Positions 1-16,057 of a stretch of 64,000 nt of DNA are shown here, piece by piece. Position 1 is the first letter of the stretch; each line of letters begins with the position of its first letter. The DNA is from Rallus limicola (taxonomy: Eukaryota; Chordata; Aves; Gruiformes; Rallidae), in NCBI GenBank assembly GCA_022605955.1, contig JAKCOZ010000001.1, positions 72,732,520-72,796,519 on the forward strand, in the 5' to 3' direction. The notes under the pieces were generated by a model. That model ran no database searches. It had not been told where the DNA came from and saw only the letters and a list, made by a program, of their open reading frames with translations. Both the position numbers and the translations under genes were made by a program.

Positions 1-1934
1 ACAGTTGCCAAGGTGACTGAACTCTTTACTTGCAAATAAAGATTGTACCTTGCTGTAGCTATACAAGTACCTCTTGTCCTTGCGAAAAGAACTATTCCAC
101 ACATTATCTATATTGTTCTTGTTTCTGTGATTGAAGCAGAAATGTTTTGCCTCTTTTTCTAAAAATTGTTTGTTCAGATACTGTCACATTGTTATTTAAA
201 AAAAAAAAAATGAACATGTTGCTCAGGCATAACAATTCTTCTGGTAAAAATGTCTTCAGATTAAGAAGTTTTTAATGAGTTTACAAAGCACCATGCTGTA
301 AATAAGTGCATTAAATTAATCTTAGCATTAGAGATAAGTTTGAATAAAAGTTAGGCCTTTGTTTAGATTAAGTGGATGACATGAATATTCTCATTGGTCC
401 TCATAAGAGGCGAAATAACCTGACGCTGTTTGTTAGGTATAAGAGGACAATCAAAATCGTGGATGGCAGTTTAGTATTTTGTGAATTGCACTTAAGGCAA
501 CCAAGTGAAAATCCACTTCACATCTTGAGATGCTCAAATGGTCGTCTGTGAAAGAGTATATCTCATTTGGATTTATCATGTGGCTTTCTGAAGGGATCAT
601 GTGCCACCTAGTCTCTATAGGGAGATTATTAAAACAAAAAATCATCAAGGCCTACCCAAAAGAGCAAATAATTCTTGAGTATAAAATAGAGGGGCTTTTA
701 ATGTGGTGAGAGATGAAGAATCATTCATTTGCAAGGAGTATATGGGATGAGAACAAGGAACTCATTGTGCAAACATTAACAGTTTAAGGGTAGAAGCAAA
801 TGGCCTTTCAGAAGTGGGCTGTTTCAGGCGACGGTGAATTGTGGGAGCATTATACAGTTTAGTATGGTACTCTTTATGTTAAAAGAATTTCATATCTTTT
901 CCTGTGTATTTCTGTTGTTCCTTCTGCATAAGGTTTAATATTGATGCACCCTCAAAGAGAAAGGTGTCTATCTCTGACTGGAAATGTTTACTTCATTAAG
1001 CACGAAGCTGTAGTGTATTTATGAAATACAGAGTGTGTATATATACTAAAGTATCAGGACGTTTCGGGTGCTTGGGAATGTCGTCTAACTTTTTCACGGT
1101 TCCTAGATCATGAGACCTGGTGAATTTTAGCTGGTTCATGCATGTGAGTTTGAGTGGTGTAAGAACAGAAGTCTCCAGTCCCTGTTTCAGCTTCTGCTGC
1201 TTCACTGTGATCTTACGGGATCCTGTTTGTTCAGAGGCACTTGCCTGTTTATTTTGTACCCTGATTAAACCACTTATGAAAAATTAATATAATGCATATC
1301 TTTAAATAGGAAGTATTTTGAGGAACTGAAAAATTGTTTTGACAGGCACAATTTCTTCTCATGCTTTTTTCACCTTCCAGATTGATCCTCTCAGCTTTCA
1401 CAGGTCATTCAGGGCATTCCTGATTTTAGGTGTAGGTAGCTAAATCTTTTTCTGGGTTTTCCTCATTGTGAGTTAAATCCCTTCCTATTGTGTATTAGGA
1501 GATTAAGTACAGAAAGAGTACAGTATTTATTTCACATTGGCAAGGACAGTTTAGTAGAATGCCCCCCCTACTCCTTTTAGTTGCCAGTTCCAAAGCTGAT
1601 GACCTCTCGGGGGCGGGGGTGCGGGTGGGTGGGGAGGGGTTGTGTTGGTTTATTTTTTGTTGTTGTTGTAGTTTGGTTGGTTGGTTGATTGTTTTTAAGT
1701 TGCAATGAAAAATTTCCTGTCCTAGAAATGCAGGGCAGTCCTCCAGTTTGTTACCCATAGTTCCAAGAAAGAGCAAGCAGTTCAGTGATTCTTTATGAAG
1801 CTAAGTAATGAGAGGTAATAGTTGGTGACTGAATTGTATCCTTAATTTTTCAACAGGAAACTATTTAAAGATAGTTAAGTAATGCTGAACAGGGATTCTG
1901 AAAAACTTACTTTACCATTTTTCTCTCTTAACAG
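1..1934 (+). other. CMAS intron (3' portion) upstream of first visible exon
   Basis: No coding exon is recognisable. The segment ends in a pyrimidine-rich tract and AG at 1933-1934, the acceptor for the first visible CMAS exon. It is AT-rich apart from a G-run block at 1609-1639. Short ORFs on the minus strand have no protein-like features. Confidence 0.8.
1609..1639 (+). other. G-run cluster, potential G-quadruplex, in CMAS intron
   Basis: Six G-runs of three or more occur within about 30 bases, separated by one or two bases, in otherwise AT-rich intron. This fits the G3+N1-7 quadruplex pattern on the transcribed RNA. Function is unknown. Confidence 0.6.
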
Positions 1935-6456
<4,522 letters not shown>

Positions 6457-6483
6457 GAACAGCAGGAGAGGAAATGAGGAACT

Positions 6484-6489
6484 AATAAA
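6484..6489 (+). terminator. AATAAA hexamer 28 bp after CMAS stop
   Basis: A canonical poly(A) hexamer that runs straight into a genomic A-run. It could end a very short 3' UTR, or simply be part of the A-run. Other AATAAA hexamers lie at 7791-7796 and 8240-8245, so the real CMAS 3' end is not decided by sequence alone. Confidence 0.3.
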
Positions 6490-7790
6490 AAAAAAAAAAA
6501 TAGTCACACAGTTGGTCAGTCCTACTTTTCTTCTCCCTCTCTTCTTTCAGTAAGTCTGTATCCCAAAGGATGGCCTATCTTGAAGGTTTTACATTGCAGT
6601 AGAGTTAAAAATATATTTCTCTCTAATTTAAGGTCTCACTGTGATTAAGTGCTGATATTCATGATTGTATGCTGATAATCATGATCATATCCATGCTTAT
6701 TTTAAAAAGCCATTTAAGTGCAATGGAAGAAATGCTACAAAAGTAGTGTCCTGTAAATTTACTCTTAATCTTTGCACCTGTCCTATGGGACAGGTCCTTA
6801 CTTCATAATCTGAAGAAATTCAGGGATCACTGATTTTTGCATGACTTGAAGATTTGTAATTCAGACTTAAATATTGTTTGTTTTGCTAATTTTATTTACA
6901 TTTTCAATATCAAATTGACATTTGATAAAGTAGTTGTGACCCTGCCTTTTACGGGATTCATCCTTAGTAAGGAAGAGGGTTTTTAGCATATGCTGGAGAC
7001 GTCAGGTGTAAAATAACTGTCAGACTTCTTCCTGTATCTTTAAAAGATGTCTCAGTTACTGCAAAACCAGTTAATACTAGTATTGGTGAAGAAAAGCACT
7101 TAAACGTGTTTTCAATTTTAAGTTTACAAATATAAGCTTGTAAATGGCATTTGGTGCCTCTTATATTTGAATCTGTTTATATTAGGCTTTATTGAAATGC
7201 TTAAATTAACATACCCAAATGCTTTGCCAAATTTGGAGTTAAATTTCCTATTGACTTTGAGATCTCACCTTCCAAGAAACCCTTTCTGTGCAGGCTTTAT
7301 TACAACCACTATTGATGAAAAGCAAAGCCAAAAAAAATCTTTAATGTTTATTGTATGGAAAAGTAACTGCTGCTTAAAAAACCTAAAACATAGTTGTTGA
7401 TTGTGGGTTTATGTAAAATACATATTCAGATAATTTTTAGCACGTTAACTTAAAGCTGTTTTTATGTATGTTTGTATTTATGTAATATACAATTTTTCCT
7501 GTGTCTTGATTTAAAGAACTCCTCTGTCTGTAAACATTTGTAGAACTGACACTAAAAATAGGCATCAATTTCCAAACCTGGTATTTATCAGTGAGTCAAG
7601 TTCTGCCTTGGGTTATGCCAAAAAATACATGTGGTACACAGGCAGTTACAAGTGAGGTGCTGAGTAATAATGACATGTCATTTAATTTTGTTTCTCTGCT
7701 ATGTAGAAATTCCCAATATGATAGCACCTGATATATTGCCTTCTGATGATTAACTTTGTGGTTTACTTCCCTTTACAAAGCAAAGTTTTC

Positions 7791-7796
7791 AATAAA
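7791..7796 (+). terminator. Alternative AATAAA hexamer for CMAS 3' end
   Basis: AATAAA in AT-rich sequence 1.3 kb after the stop codon, a plausible distal poly(A) signal. No transcript evidence is available. Confidence 0.3.
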
Positions 7797-10697
7797 TTCT
7801 TTCACTGCCTATCTACAGTCGCAAGGTTAATGGATGAATAGTGTACTGTACTAATCAGCTCAAAGTTATCACTTAAGTGTTTCCTTTCAGTGAGGTTTCA
7901 GGGTTCTGTGCTGGATAAATCCCATGGACTTTGATAACAGGAGAGCCACATTTTGGATGGAACTATGGACTTTGGTATAGGCAGATGAATTATTTTAGCT
8001 GTATTGACTATGTCATGGTAAAGCTGCAGAAGTCCAGATTGGATGAATAATTGAGGTTTGATAATGTCATGTAGAATTGGCCAAGTTTTTAGTTCTGCAC
8101 CTTGTCATCAAGTAACTTGCTGACTTTGATTTCCAGAAGTTTCCTGTGAATAGCTAGTTTCACACAAGGTGACTGTGATGAACTTGACTCCCGTTCCTTT
8201 CATGTGTGTAAAAGCAAAAATATGAATGAGTGCAATCAGAATAAAAGTACAAGTCAGCAGTACTGTTTGTAGCTTACTCTGTGAATCCAGAACTCTTCCA
8301 GTGTTTCAGCTGCTTGCTGAAAGTGCCACGTGGATACCCATTGGCTCTCTACCCAAAATTTCTGCATGTGTGAATGTAAGAAAGGGTAGCTGATATAGGA
8401 ATGTTTTCACAGTGACAACTTCTTTATAAAAACATGGTATGATCTCACATTGGATGTATAGGAAAAGTATAACTAATAAAAGAGCTGTAGAGACTGTTTA
8501 CAAATTAAAGCCTATTTGAGGATATGGGAGATTCACAATCTCCTGCCTGAAAGGTTCAGACTTGTATTGCCCATACTGCAAGGGAAAGCCCAGCTATGAA
8601 CTAGAGTAGCATGAGGGATGTGTCAATTACTCCTCTGAATTTTTACAGAAGATCGACAATCATACGAAGGATTTAAGGGTCACAGAGGAATAGAGATAGC
8701 AAGGATAACTCTTGTCAGCTTAAAGAGAAAATTCTAGATCCTGTGCAAGCTTCAGAGTTGTAGCATCTCTTGCCACTGGCAGCTGTTTCAGTAGGTATCC
8801 TGGCAGCATGACTGCCTTTCATCAGAGACATGCAGTTTGCTCAGACCTAATTTCAGTGGTCTTTTTTGTTACAGTGGGCTAATTTTGGATAATCTCTTGG
8901 TCATGGGAGCAGTTGGGTTTTGCTTTAAATTGCCTAGTATCTACACCAAAAAAATGTCTTGTATAGCATAGGCTGTTTTATCATGAGTTGTGAAACTGTG
9001 AAAATAAGTAAACTCTAATAATTTATAATAAGATTATGAAAAAAACAGCTAATTACCTGAAATTTTAAATAAACAGTTTTCTTTGTTCTGAGTAGGGAAT
9101 GGTTTATGGGGTGATCTATGATGACTTTGCATACTGTAAATCATACACTTCCAAGTTCACGTGCTACACAAATGGATTATACTTGATCAAGACAGGCAAG
9201 TGTAATGCCCAAATTAATTGCATACGCACACAGTCAGTAACTTAAAATCTTTGTCTTGATCTGATGCTGGAGGCAAATCCTGAGTGCTGTGTGTATGGTT
9301 ATACCCTCTTAAATAAACTTCTTTGCTTGCCTGTGTTCCCCGTATTTAAAGAGCTGGTTTCATAGCGCTGCATGCTCTGTGTGTGTGTGAAAAGGTAGGA
9401 TTCACATTTATCTCTCTGCTTTCTGAGCTGTCAAAGCCAGCCCAGTATTTCTGTAGAAGGATAATCTTGTAAATTGAGCAGAACATACTGAGAAATTCCT
9501 GTTTTGGTTTGGCCTCAAGATCTTTTTCTGGTTTTGGCTGTGTGGTGGCTCTTGCCAGGAGAGTTGAAGAGAGGGGAGAAGCATAGACATATTGCCGTGC
9601 CATTTTGGCACACAGGGTAGGCCCTTCACCTACCTACTTCTGGCGCCATTAATTTGTTTTTATTTGATCTTTGTTCAATATTTGTTTTTTCTCCAGTTCT
9701 GTGCTATTTCCTGTGGGGTGATCTAATGTGTTGTGACCTTAGTTCATTTCAAATCAATACGAATCATATAGAGCACAGTCTTTTGAGGTCAGGGAGATTT
9801 TATAGTACTTGGGGATTTCGAGTTCTTAAATCTTTTAAACCTTGAGGACACATCAGATAACTAGCTTTTCCATAGCCCATGTAGGAAATAGTTTGTTCTA
9901 AATTATACTTCCTATTAGTATCCTCTTAAAACACTATTTCCTGTTTCCAGAAATAACTCCAAATGAGTCATTACACCCAGCGGGACTAATTATCCTAAAT
10001 GTCAGTGTTACAAGAGTGATAATAAGGTATGTCCAGTGCAAGAAAACTGCTGTTGTGTGTGAACCTATTAAATAAATGAGGCAGAAAAACGTGTCACTTA
10101 TACAGTTCTCTGAAAAATCCTGGAATGGCAGGTTTATTTCTTGGTTTTTGGACAGTTTTCTCCATCCCCGTTTCTGATCCTAGGTACATGTATGTATGTG
10201 GCTGGGGTTTAATAGCCCTTTCCCACTGACAGAGATACGAGAGGAAACACACACTTGGGAGCAGTCCTGTTGTGTAGCTGTCTCCTACACCTCCATAGCA
10301 GTACAGACCACTGCCCCTAAAGGGCTGCTTGTTACTTTTTTTTTTTTTTGGCAGATGGAAAGGGTTTTAAATTGTTTGTAAAAATCATGTTAGAGGCAAG
10401 GGTACCAAATTATTGAGGTTAGTAAAGAGCAGGACTGGTGAAACTGAATAGATATGTGTAATAAGATGGGCTTAATAGAAAAACAGGCCTTGTGTTTAGA
10501 AAACAGCTGTTTCTACTGGGGGGTTATAGACCAGAAAAACAGCTGTTGTCTTGAAGTGTGTGGCTTATTTCTTAGGTGACAAAAAGGTTTTGTAGCACTC
10601 AAATGTTTGTGGGAGGGTAAAACAGATGCTGGAAGGAAGAAATCGGGTTCAGTGTGAGCTGTAGCTAAGAATTGTTTGCTTTGGAAGATGACTGAAT

Positions 10698-10702
10698 GGA
10701 GT
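10698..10702. repeat. Target-site duplication GGAGT, left copy
   Basis: Pairs exactly with 11290-11294 immediately after the LTR's terminal CA. Confidence 0.8.
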
Positions 10703-11289
10703 TGTCCTGGTTTTGGCTGGGCTAGAGGTAATTTTCTTCCTAGCAGTTGGTTGATGGAGTTGGGATGGGAGCAGTGCTGATAACACAGGGATGTTTCATT
10801 TGTTGCCAAGTAGTCAGGGACTTGTCAGTTGTTCATATTGCTCTGCTAAGGAGAAGGGGGAGGGGAGTGTATGTGCCTGAGAAGCTGGGAGGGGACACAG
10901 CTGGGATGGGTGGCCCAAACTAGCTAAAGGGGGTATTCCATATCAATTACATCATGCTCAGCGTAAAGGGGGGCTGACGAGAGGAGGAGTGCACAGCTTC
11001 AGGACACACAGTTTTTGGGGATGGTCCAGTTTTGGGATGGCTCAGAGCTGTACAGCCTGAGTTGTGCGTTTTGCTGCATTGTGTATCACCAGTTTTGTAT
11101 ATTTTGCTATAAAGTCCTGTTATTGCTATATCTCTCTCTGCTGTCCCAGTAAACTGTCCTTATCCCAGCCAGTGAGGTTTGCCTTTGTTTAGGTGGTTTG
11201 TTTTTTTTTTCCCTTCCCCTTTTACCCCCCACCCCTGAGAGAGCAGCTGTGCGGTGCTCAGCTCCTGTCTGGGGGCAAAACCACAAACA
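10703..11289 (+). mobile_element. Solo LTR of an endogenous retrovirus, with 5-bp target-site duplication
   Basis: The element starts TGTCCTGGTTTTGGCTGG and ends GCAAAACCACAAACA, the ends of a common avian LTR type. The 587-bp body holds the expected GGGAGGGGACACAGC and CATCATGC segments and a late AGTAAA near 11149. It is flanked by perfect GGAGT repeats (10698-10702 and 11290-11294). The 5-bp duplication is compatible with an ERVL-type element, though the class is not certain. No internal retroviral coding region is present, so this is the remnant left by LTR-LTR recombination. It can no longer produce retroviral proteins. Confidence 0.88.
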
Positions 11290-11294
11290 GGAGT
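11290..11294. repeat. Target-site duplication GGAGT, right copy
   Basis: Identical to 10698-10702 on the other side of the solo LTR. Confidence 0.8.
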
Positions 11295-12184
11295 TGTGTT
11301 AGATACCTGCAAACCAAACATTTGCAGCTCATGGGTTTACAAAGCTGGACATGGCTTACAGACACTTAATAAACCTCAGCACATTTAAAACAGTAGCAGC
11401 CTTTGGCCCTGTGTTCCACGAGTTTGACACCTGATACTGTTCCTGGGGCTCTGAACCTTGGTTTCTTCCTCATTTCTTGTGTGGGGAAATACCCAAGTTC
11501 AGTTTTATCCTTATTTTGCACAATGTATCAGTTGTTCCTTTTAAAATACCCACGTGTAGCTCTGACATAGTGAGAGCAGGACATGGTGTTATTGAGAGGA
11601 ATTGGTCATCTAATCTTAAAAACTCATTGAAAATAAGACAACAGCACACACAAAAGTGTGTAATAGTATGACAACATCAGCTGAATCAGCATCTGTTGGT
11701 CACAAATACTGATGATAAATTGCTTAGGAAGTTCTTGGACAAAATTTGATTGGAAGTTGGGAAGAAAATAGCACATACCTGTTTGTTCACGTACTCTTGC
11801 AAACAAGTTTCTGGGGTAAACTGGCATACATCTGAGCTGGCATGGTTGCTCTTGTATTGAAGTTACATGTGGAGATAGTGAAAAGCTACATCCCTGGAGA
11901 AACTAAGACTGTAGTTGCACAACCTTTTATTGCCTGTGCAGCCCACTTAAAAGTTTGACCAGTTTTATTCTCCCATCTTTTACTTTTTCCTGGTTACATC
12001 TTATCTACAGCAGCACAGTCTTAAATTTTGCCACTGGATCTTTCTGATCAGTGATCCCCAACTGCCATGGTGTGATTTCTGGTGCCGTGGGCTTATGGTC
12101 GTTCCCAAAATATTTTTCCACTTAGCGCTGGCCTGCAGGACCGGTTTGGGAAGAGGCAGGTAGGAGGCACTGCAAGGTAACTGG
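11295..12184. other. Intergenic, possible DNA-transposon remnant at its right end
   Basis: No gene is seen. At about 12049 'cagtgatccccaac' and at about 12139 'gaccggtttggg' resemble phrases from terminal parts of hAT-type elements known in other vertebrates. No matching opposite terminal repeat was found, so identity is unproven. Confidence 0.4.
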
Positions 12185-12335
12185 TGACTTCAGGCGTTCC
12201 CGCTCCCGCCGCGGCGGGTGCTGCGGCCTACTCCTCGCTGGGGCCGCGAGGTGCCGCCACTCCTCTGCCTGCGCAGGGAGGACGCTCCGCCGCAAGCGCC
12301 CAGGACGGACAGCGGCTCTCCCCGATGGGCACCCA
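12185..12335. promoter_or_regulatory. Orphan CpG-dense island
   Basis: I count about 19 CpG dinucleotides in roughly 145 bases, against a CpG-poor, AT-rich surrounding. No gene start is recognisable on either strand; the overlapping open frames on both strands look like composition effects. It may be a promoter of an unseen transcript, or a CpG-rich remnant of a DNA transposon. Confidence 0.5.
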
Positions 12336-15261
12336 CCGCCTCTCACTGCCCTGTTCTGCAGTCTGTCCTCTGCAGGACAGGTAAACAGATTGAGGAAAGG
12401 GGGAGGACTGTCTCCTAACGAAGTTAATAGAGCTGTTGCTGCAGAGTTGTCTCTTGTAGTTGCTGGTCCCTTGAAAGAAGGTGGATTGTGGTCACCCGTG
12501 AGGCTGGAAGTGGTGAAAGAATGATACAGCCAATCTGTCCCTTTCTGCCTTTCTGGCCGTGGTCGCTCTTTCAGTGATCACCTTCACCCCCAAGCTCAGC
12601 CCTTCCTGTCAGGTTCAACTCCTCCTGTCCCATCCCACTGGGTGTTTGCAGCAGGACCACCCTTGGCTCTTTGTGGTCTGTGACTGTCTTTCCTCTCATC
12701 AGCTGGTCATGAAGCGAGCCCTGTGAAAATTCCTTCTGCTCCTCCACTTTTACTTTTCCAGCAGACAGCTGGTTACAAGTAAAACATTGTCTTGATCCCC
12801 TGAGGATCTCTGCTCTACTTAGACCCAGTGCAGAAACTCACCAATTGATCTCCTGCTCTGAGTTTTCTCCACATTCCTATGACTTCTGACTTCAGAGATT
12901 ACCAGACCTGGCTCAGATTCCTTCCCTCTCAACCCTCCACCCCCCCCCCCCCCACCCCCCCCACCCCCCCCCCCGGCCCAACTTCTCCAAATTCTGCATC
13001 TTTTACAAAGCATTTTTCCTCTGAGAAACAGCTTTAGGCATCAAACTCATTGTATCAGAGCTTAGTCAGGTTGCTAGGATGTTTACCTGAGCACCTTTTC
13101 TTCTCTGAGAGCTAATTTATAAGGTAGTTGTGTGATGCCTTTAGGGAAAAGATCCTCAAAGCAAGCCCTGTAATTCAAGTGTTCCTTTCACAAGAGTTCT
13201 GGCCCTCCAAATGCTCTTCCCGTTTTTTATCTGACCCAGAGGCCAGGTGAGCCTGGGTAGCAAGCAAAGCAGGCTAACTTCAAGAAGAGCAGGCAGAAGT
13301 CTCACGTCTCAGCTGTGATGGTGTAAATCTTTAATGCAGGTCTCTCAAATCAATCTTGAGAAGAACTCTTACTCAGGGAGGTGAAATATGTTACCTGAAT
13401 AAGAAAGCAGTATTGTCACCATTGACATTGCATAAGGCTCTGTTTCTTCCAAACCTAGTATTGCCATGTCCTAGGTATGTTTTGGGCCAGTATTTAAATG
13501 TTTTGTAGGGCAAAATCTCTCTCTCCAAAGTTTTAGTTACCATAGATGAAAGAAAAATGGGGAGGGGAAGAGACATTTTTACATCATCTTACTGTGAAAG
13601 TTTTAAAAATTTCTGAACCCTACGACCTGCAAAATGGCTTGTGGAGCCAGAATGACAATTCTTCAAAAAATTCAGTTTGAATCCCCCTGCTACAGCCAAA
13701 GGATGGCAAGGAGGAGTAGCAGCACTGTAGGGAGAGCAGGAGAAAAGGGGATAAAAGAAATGGTATGTGTAGCAACTGCTGGGAGAACCTAGTTGCCAGT
13801 ACCTACCATCATATAACCCCCTCTCCCTTAGGAACTAGCTTTCCGGACTTCTGGCACTGCCCAGTTTTGCCACTCATGTCCACAGCTGCACCTCATAGGA
13901 AGTTGCCAGTGCCCAGGATGGACCCACTTACCCTGCGTTGTTACTAGAAGTTGCTCTCTCAGGCTGTTACTCACTGCCAGACAGTAGCTGCACTCTAGCT
14001 CAGGTGTGGCTGCATTGCATAAAGCTCAAGTAAAGTCATATTCAGAGATTAAAAGTGCCGTGTGAGTACGAAGTGTTACTCAGAGGAACTTTGAAAGTCC
14101 ATTTAACTCCGCAGTGCAGTGCTAGAGGTCAGGCAGCTGGCAAAACACTCACTACCTTACATTCTGATGCCCTCCCTCCAGCCATCTCAGGGCTGTAACA
14201 TTTTGACCCCTTCCTTGATCTGCATGGGCTCGTCCCTTCACACCCAGTTTCATGTTGTGGGTATGCACAGAAAGGCTGCTTCACAGAAGTCTCCCAAAGG
14301 CAGCTGTTACACTCACTTGGGGATATCATTTACCCGAGGGCCCTATTGGGTTTTTCTCCACACTCAAAAGGGCCAGACAAAACATGTCATGAAGTAGAAT
14401 GTTCAGCCATTCTCATTTGCTGATCTCTTGCCATTTGTCAATAGTGGAAGAATGACACCTGAAAGGAGGTCATTCCTGTGGTTCGTGACAGTTCAAGCTG
14501 GAGAGCGTAATCTTAGAGTTAGAAGGGCAGAGCAACACCAACAAGCTTCTGGGTTCCAAATGGGTCGTTCACATAAAACAGCATCTCCCTTAAATCACGT
14601 TCAGTTGTTGCATCGTCAGGGACTACTACTGAACTGGCTTTAGTGTGCAACTTCCCTATCTTCTGTGCAGATGCAAAACGGGTAGGTACTGGCGTCAGCT
14701 CGCACAAAGCAAGGTAGGAAATGGAAGGGCTGTGCGGCAAGCATAGAGTGCCTGGCTCCAGAGAGCCCTCCTGTTTGCCATAAAGAGGGACATAGCTCAG
14801 CCTTGCATGCCCTGCGGATGAGCTAGCATTGTGTGACATGCACCTTCAGAGCACACAGCAACCAAAGCAGAGTAGCCATGCTTCATCCGCCTTGGGTTTC
14901 TTTTGCTCAGCTTTTGCTATGTCTTGCAATTGTGTGGCTAGGGAGAGCTAGTCTGGGGAGAAGAGCCCTTAAAGCTAGCCAGCGAAGTGAGTTGAAGGTC
15001 GGGGCAGAAAACACACCACGGAATAGATCAGGAGAAAAAATCTCCTCTGGGTTCCTAGCACAGTCTCTGTGATGTGAACACAGACAGGTGATTCTTGGAA
15101 AACCTGTCTTATCAGTGTTCAGATTAAACTGTTGCTGAGTAGTGGTTTGTTTGCCACAGTGGAACTGGCGTTCTGCTGCACAAGGACTACAAAGTAAAAT
15201 GGTTCTCATCAAGACCACTGGAAACAAGCATTTTGCAGGAAGAAGGATGAAAAAGCTCACA
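12336..15261. other. Intergenic spacer between the two convergent genes
   Basis: Contains the C-rich tract at 12940-12974. No exon or known repeat is recognised in the rest. The short ORFs on both strands lack conserved motifs. Confidence 0.55.
12940..12974. repeat. Poly-C low-complexity tract (G-runs on minus strand)
   Basis: Nearly pure C over about 35 bases, broken only by single A's. It is capable of i-motif (plus strand) or G-quadruplex (minus strand) structure. Its exact length may be unreliable because of sequencing slippage. Confidence 0.85.
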
Positions 15262-15938
15262 GTGCAGAAATTTACATAGATTTATTTCAGTTGCTTTTAA
15301 AATAAAAATTCTATACAGTACCTAACCCAGGAATAAGTTACATCAAAGGACTACATATTATTTAAAAAAAAAAAAAATAAAGAGAGAGAGACACTTTTAC
15401 AAACAAACATCACTTTAGATCTTCAAATGTACAGCCACGGTTTTAAATTTCTCTATCAATAACAAAGTCTAATAAAATAGGCACATGTCAAATCATGGTA
15501 GATCATGGTAGATGGAGGGGGCAAGGCTGCATCAAATCTTTGGTCATCTTCTTATGATGTGTTTTTAGACTTCTTATGTATTCAGATTCTTACAGGTTGT
15601 TTTTTTTTTGTTTTTTTCTTAACTTCTTAGGTAAAATTCCTAAATCAGATCAAAGTCCATTTGTGTCCCTCTGCAGCAAAAAATAAATAAATGATAAAGT
15701 AGATCTGGTTGTAGAAAAATGGATCCTACACCCAACTCTGTTAAACCATATACATCTGCCCGCTGGAATCTGAGCTCAGCTCTGGTATTGTGTTAGAATT
15801 TCCCTGCCCTGAAAATCTCACGTTTACAATCCTGTATTTTGGGAGGATTGTAAACTGAATGGGAGCCCCTATTCAGAATTTCACACTGATTTCTCTATCC
15901 ATGTTTGCTGATAACTGGGTATTGTTTTTCACATGGAT
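15262..15938 (-). other. SULT6B1-like 3' UTR (predicted)
   Basis: AT-rich stretch between the stop codon and a poly(A) signal at 15286-15281. It includes an A-run with GA repeats (15364-15391) and a short direct repeat (atcatggtag twice near 15494). Confidence 0.55.
15281..15286 (-). terminator. Poly(A) signal AATAAA for the SULT6B1-like gene
   Basis: TTTATT on the plus strand reads AATAAA on the minus strand, about 655 bases after the stop. Cleavage would be near 15262. Other AT-rich hexamers exist, so the exact end is a guess. Confidence 0.45.
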
Positions 15939-16057
15939 TCAAAATTCGTAGGTGAGACTCTTTGCCATTTTGCTGAGTTTCATTTTCTCATTAAATATCT
16001 CCTCAAATCTTCGATTCTGTTTTGGAGTGAAATGGTTCTTCCAGTCTCCAACAGCAC
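15939..16057 (-). CDS. SULT6B1L: SULT6B1-like last coding exon
   Basis: 119 bases: two finish Gly247, then 38 codons and TGA (15941-15939 on the minus strand). It encodes [19 protein letters not shown] and ends KSLTYEF. The KxxxTVxxxE dimer motif reads K253, T257-P258, R262. Confidence 0.93.

Larger units (their letters stand above)
6457..10697. other. CMAS 3' flank / intergenic spacer
   Basis: AT-rich, with scattered AATAAA hexamers. I see no exon, repeat family or RNA gene. The first part is probably CMAS 3' UTR of unknown length. Confidence 0.6.

Noticed and set aside
12122..12418. Overlapping proline/alanine/arginine-rich open frames on both strands
   Set aside because: Explained by CpG-rich composition; no start context, splice pattern or domain.
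12819..13013. Glycine-run protein on the minus strand
   Set aside because: It is the poly-C tract translated.
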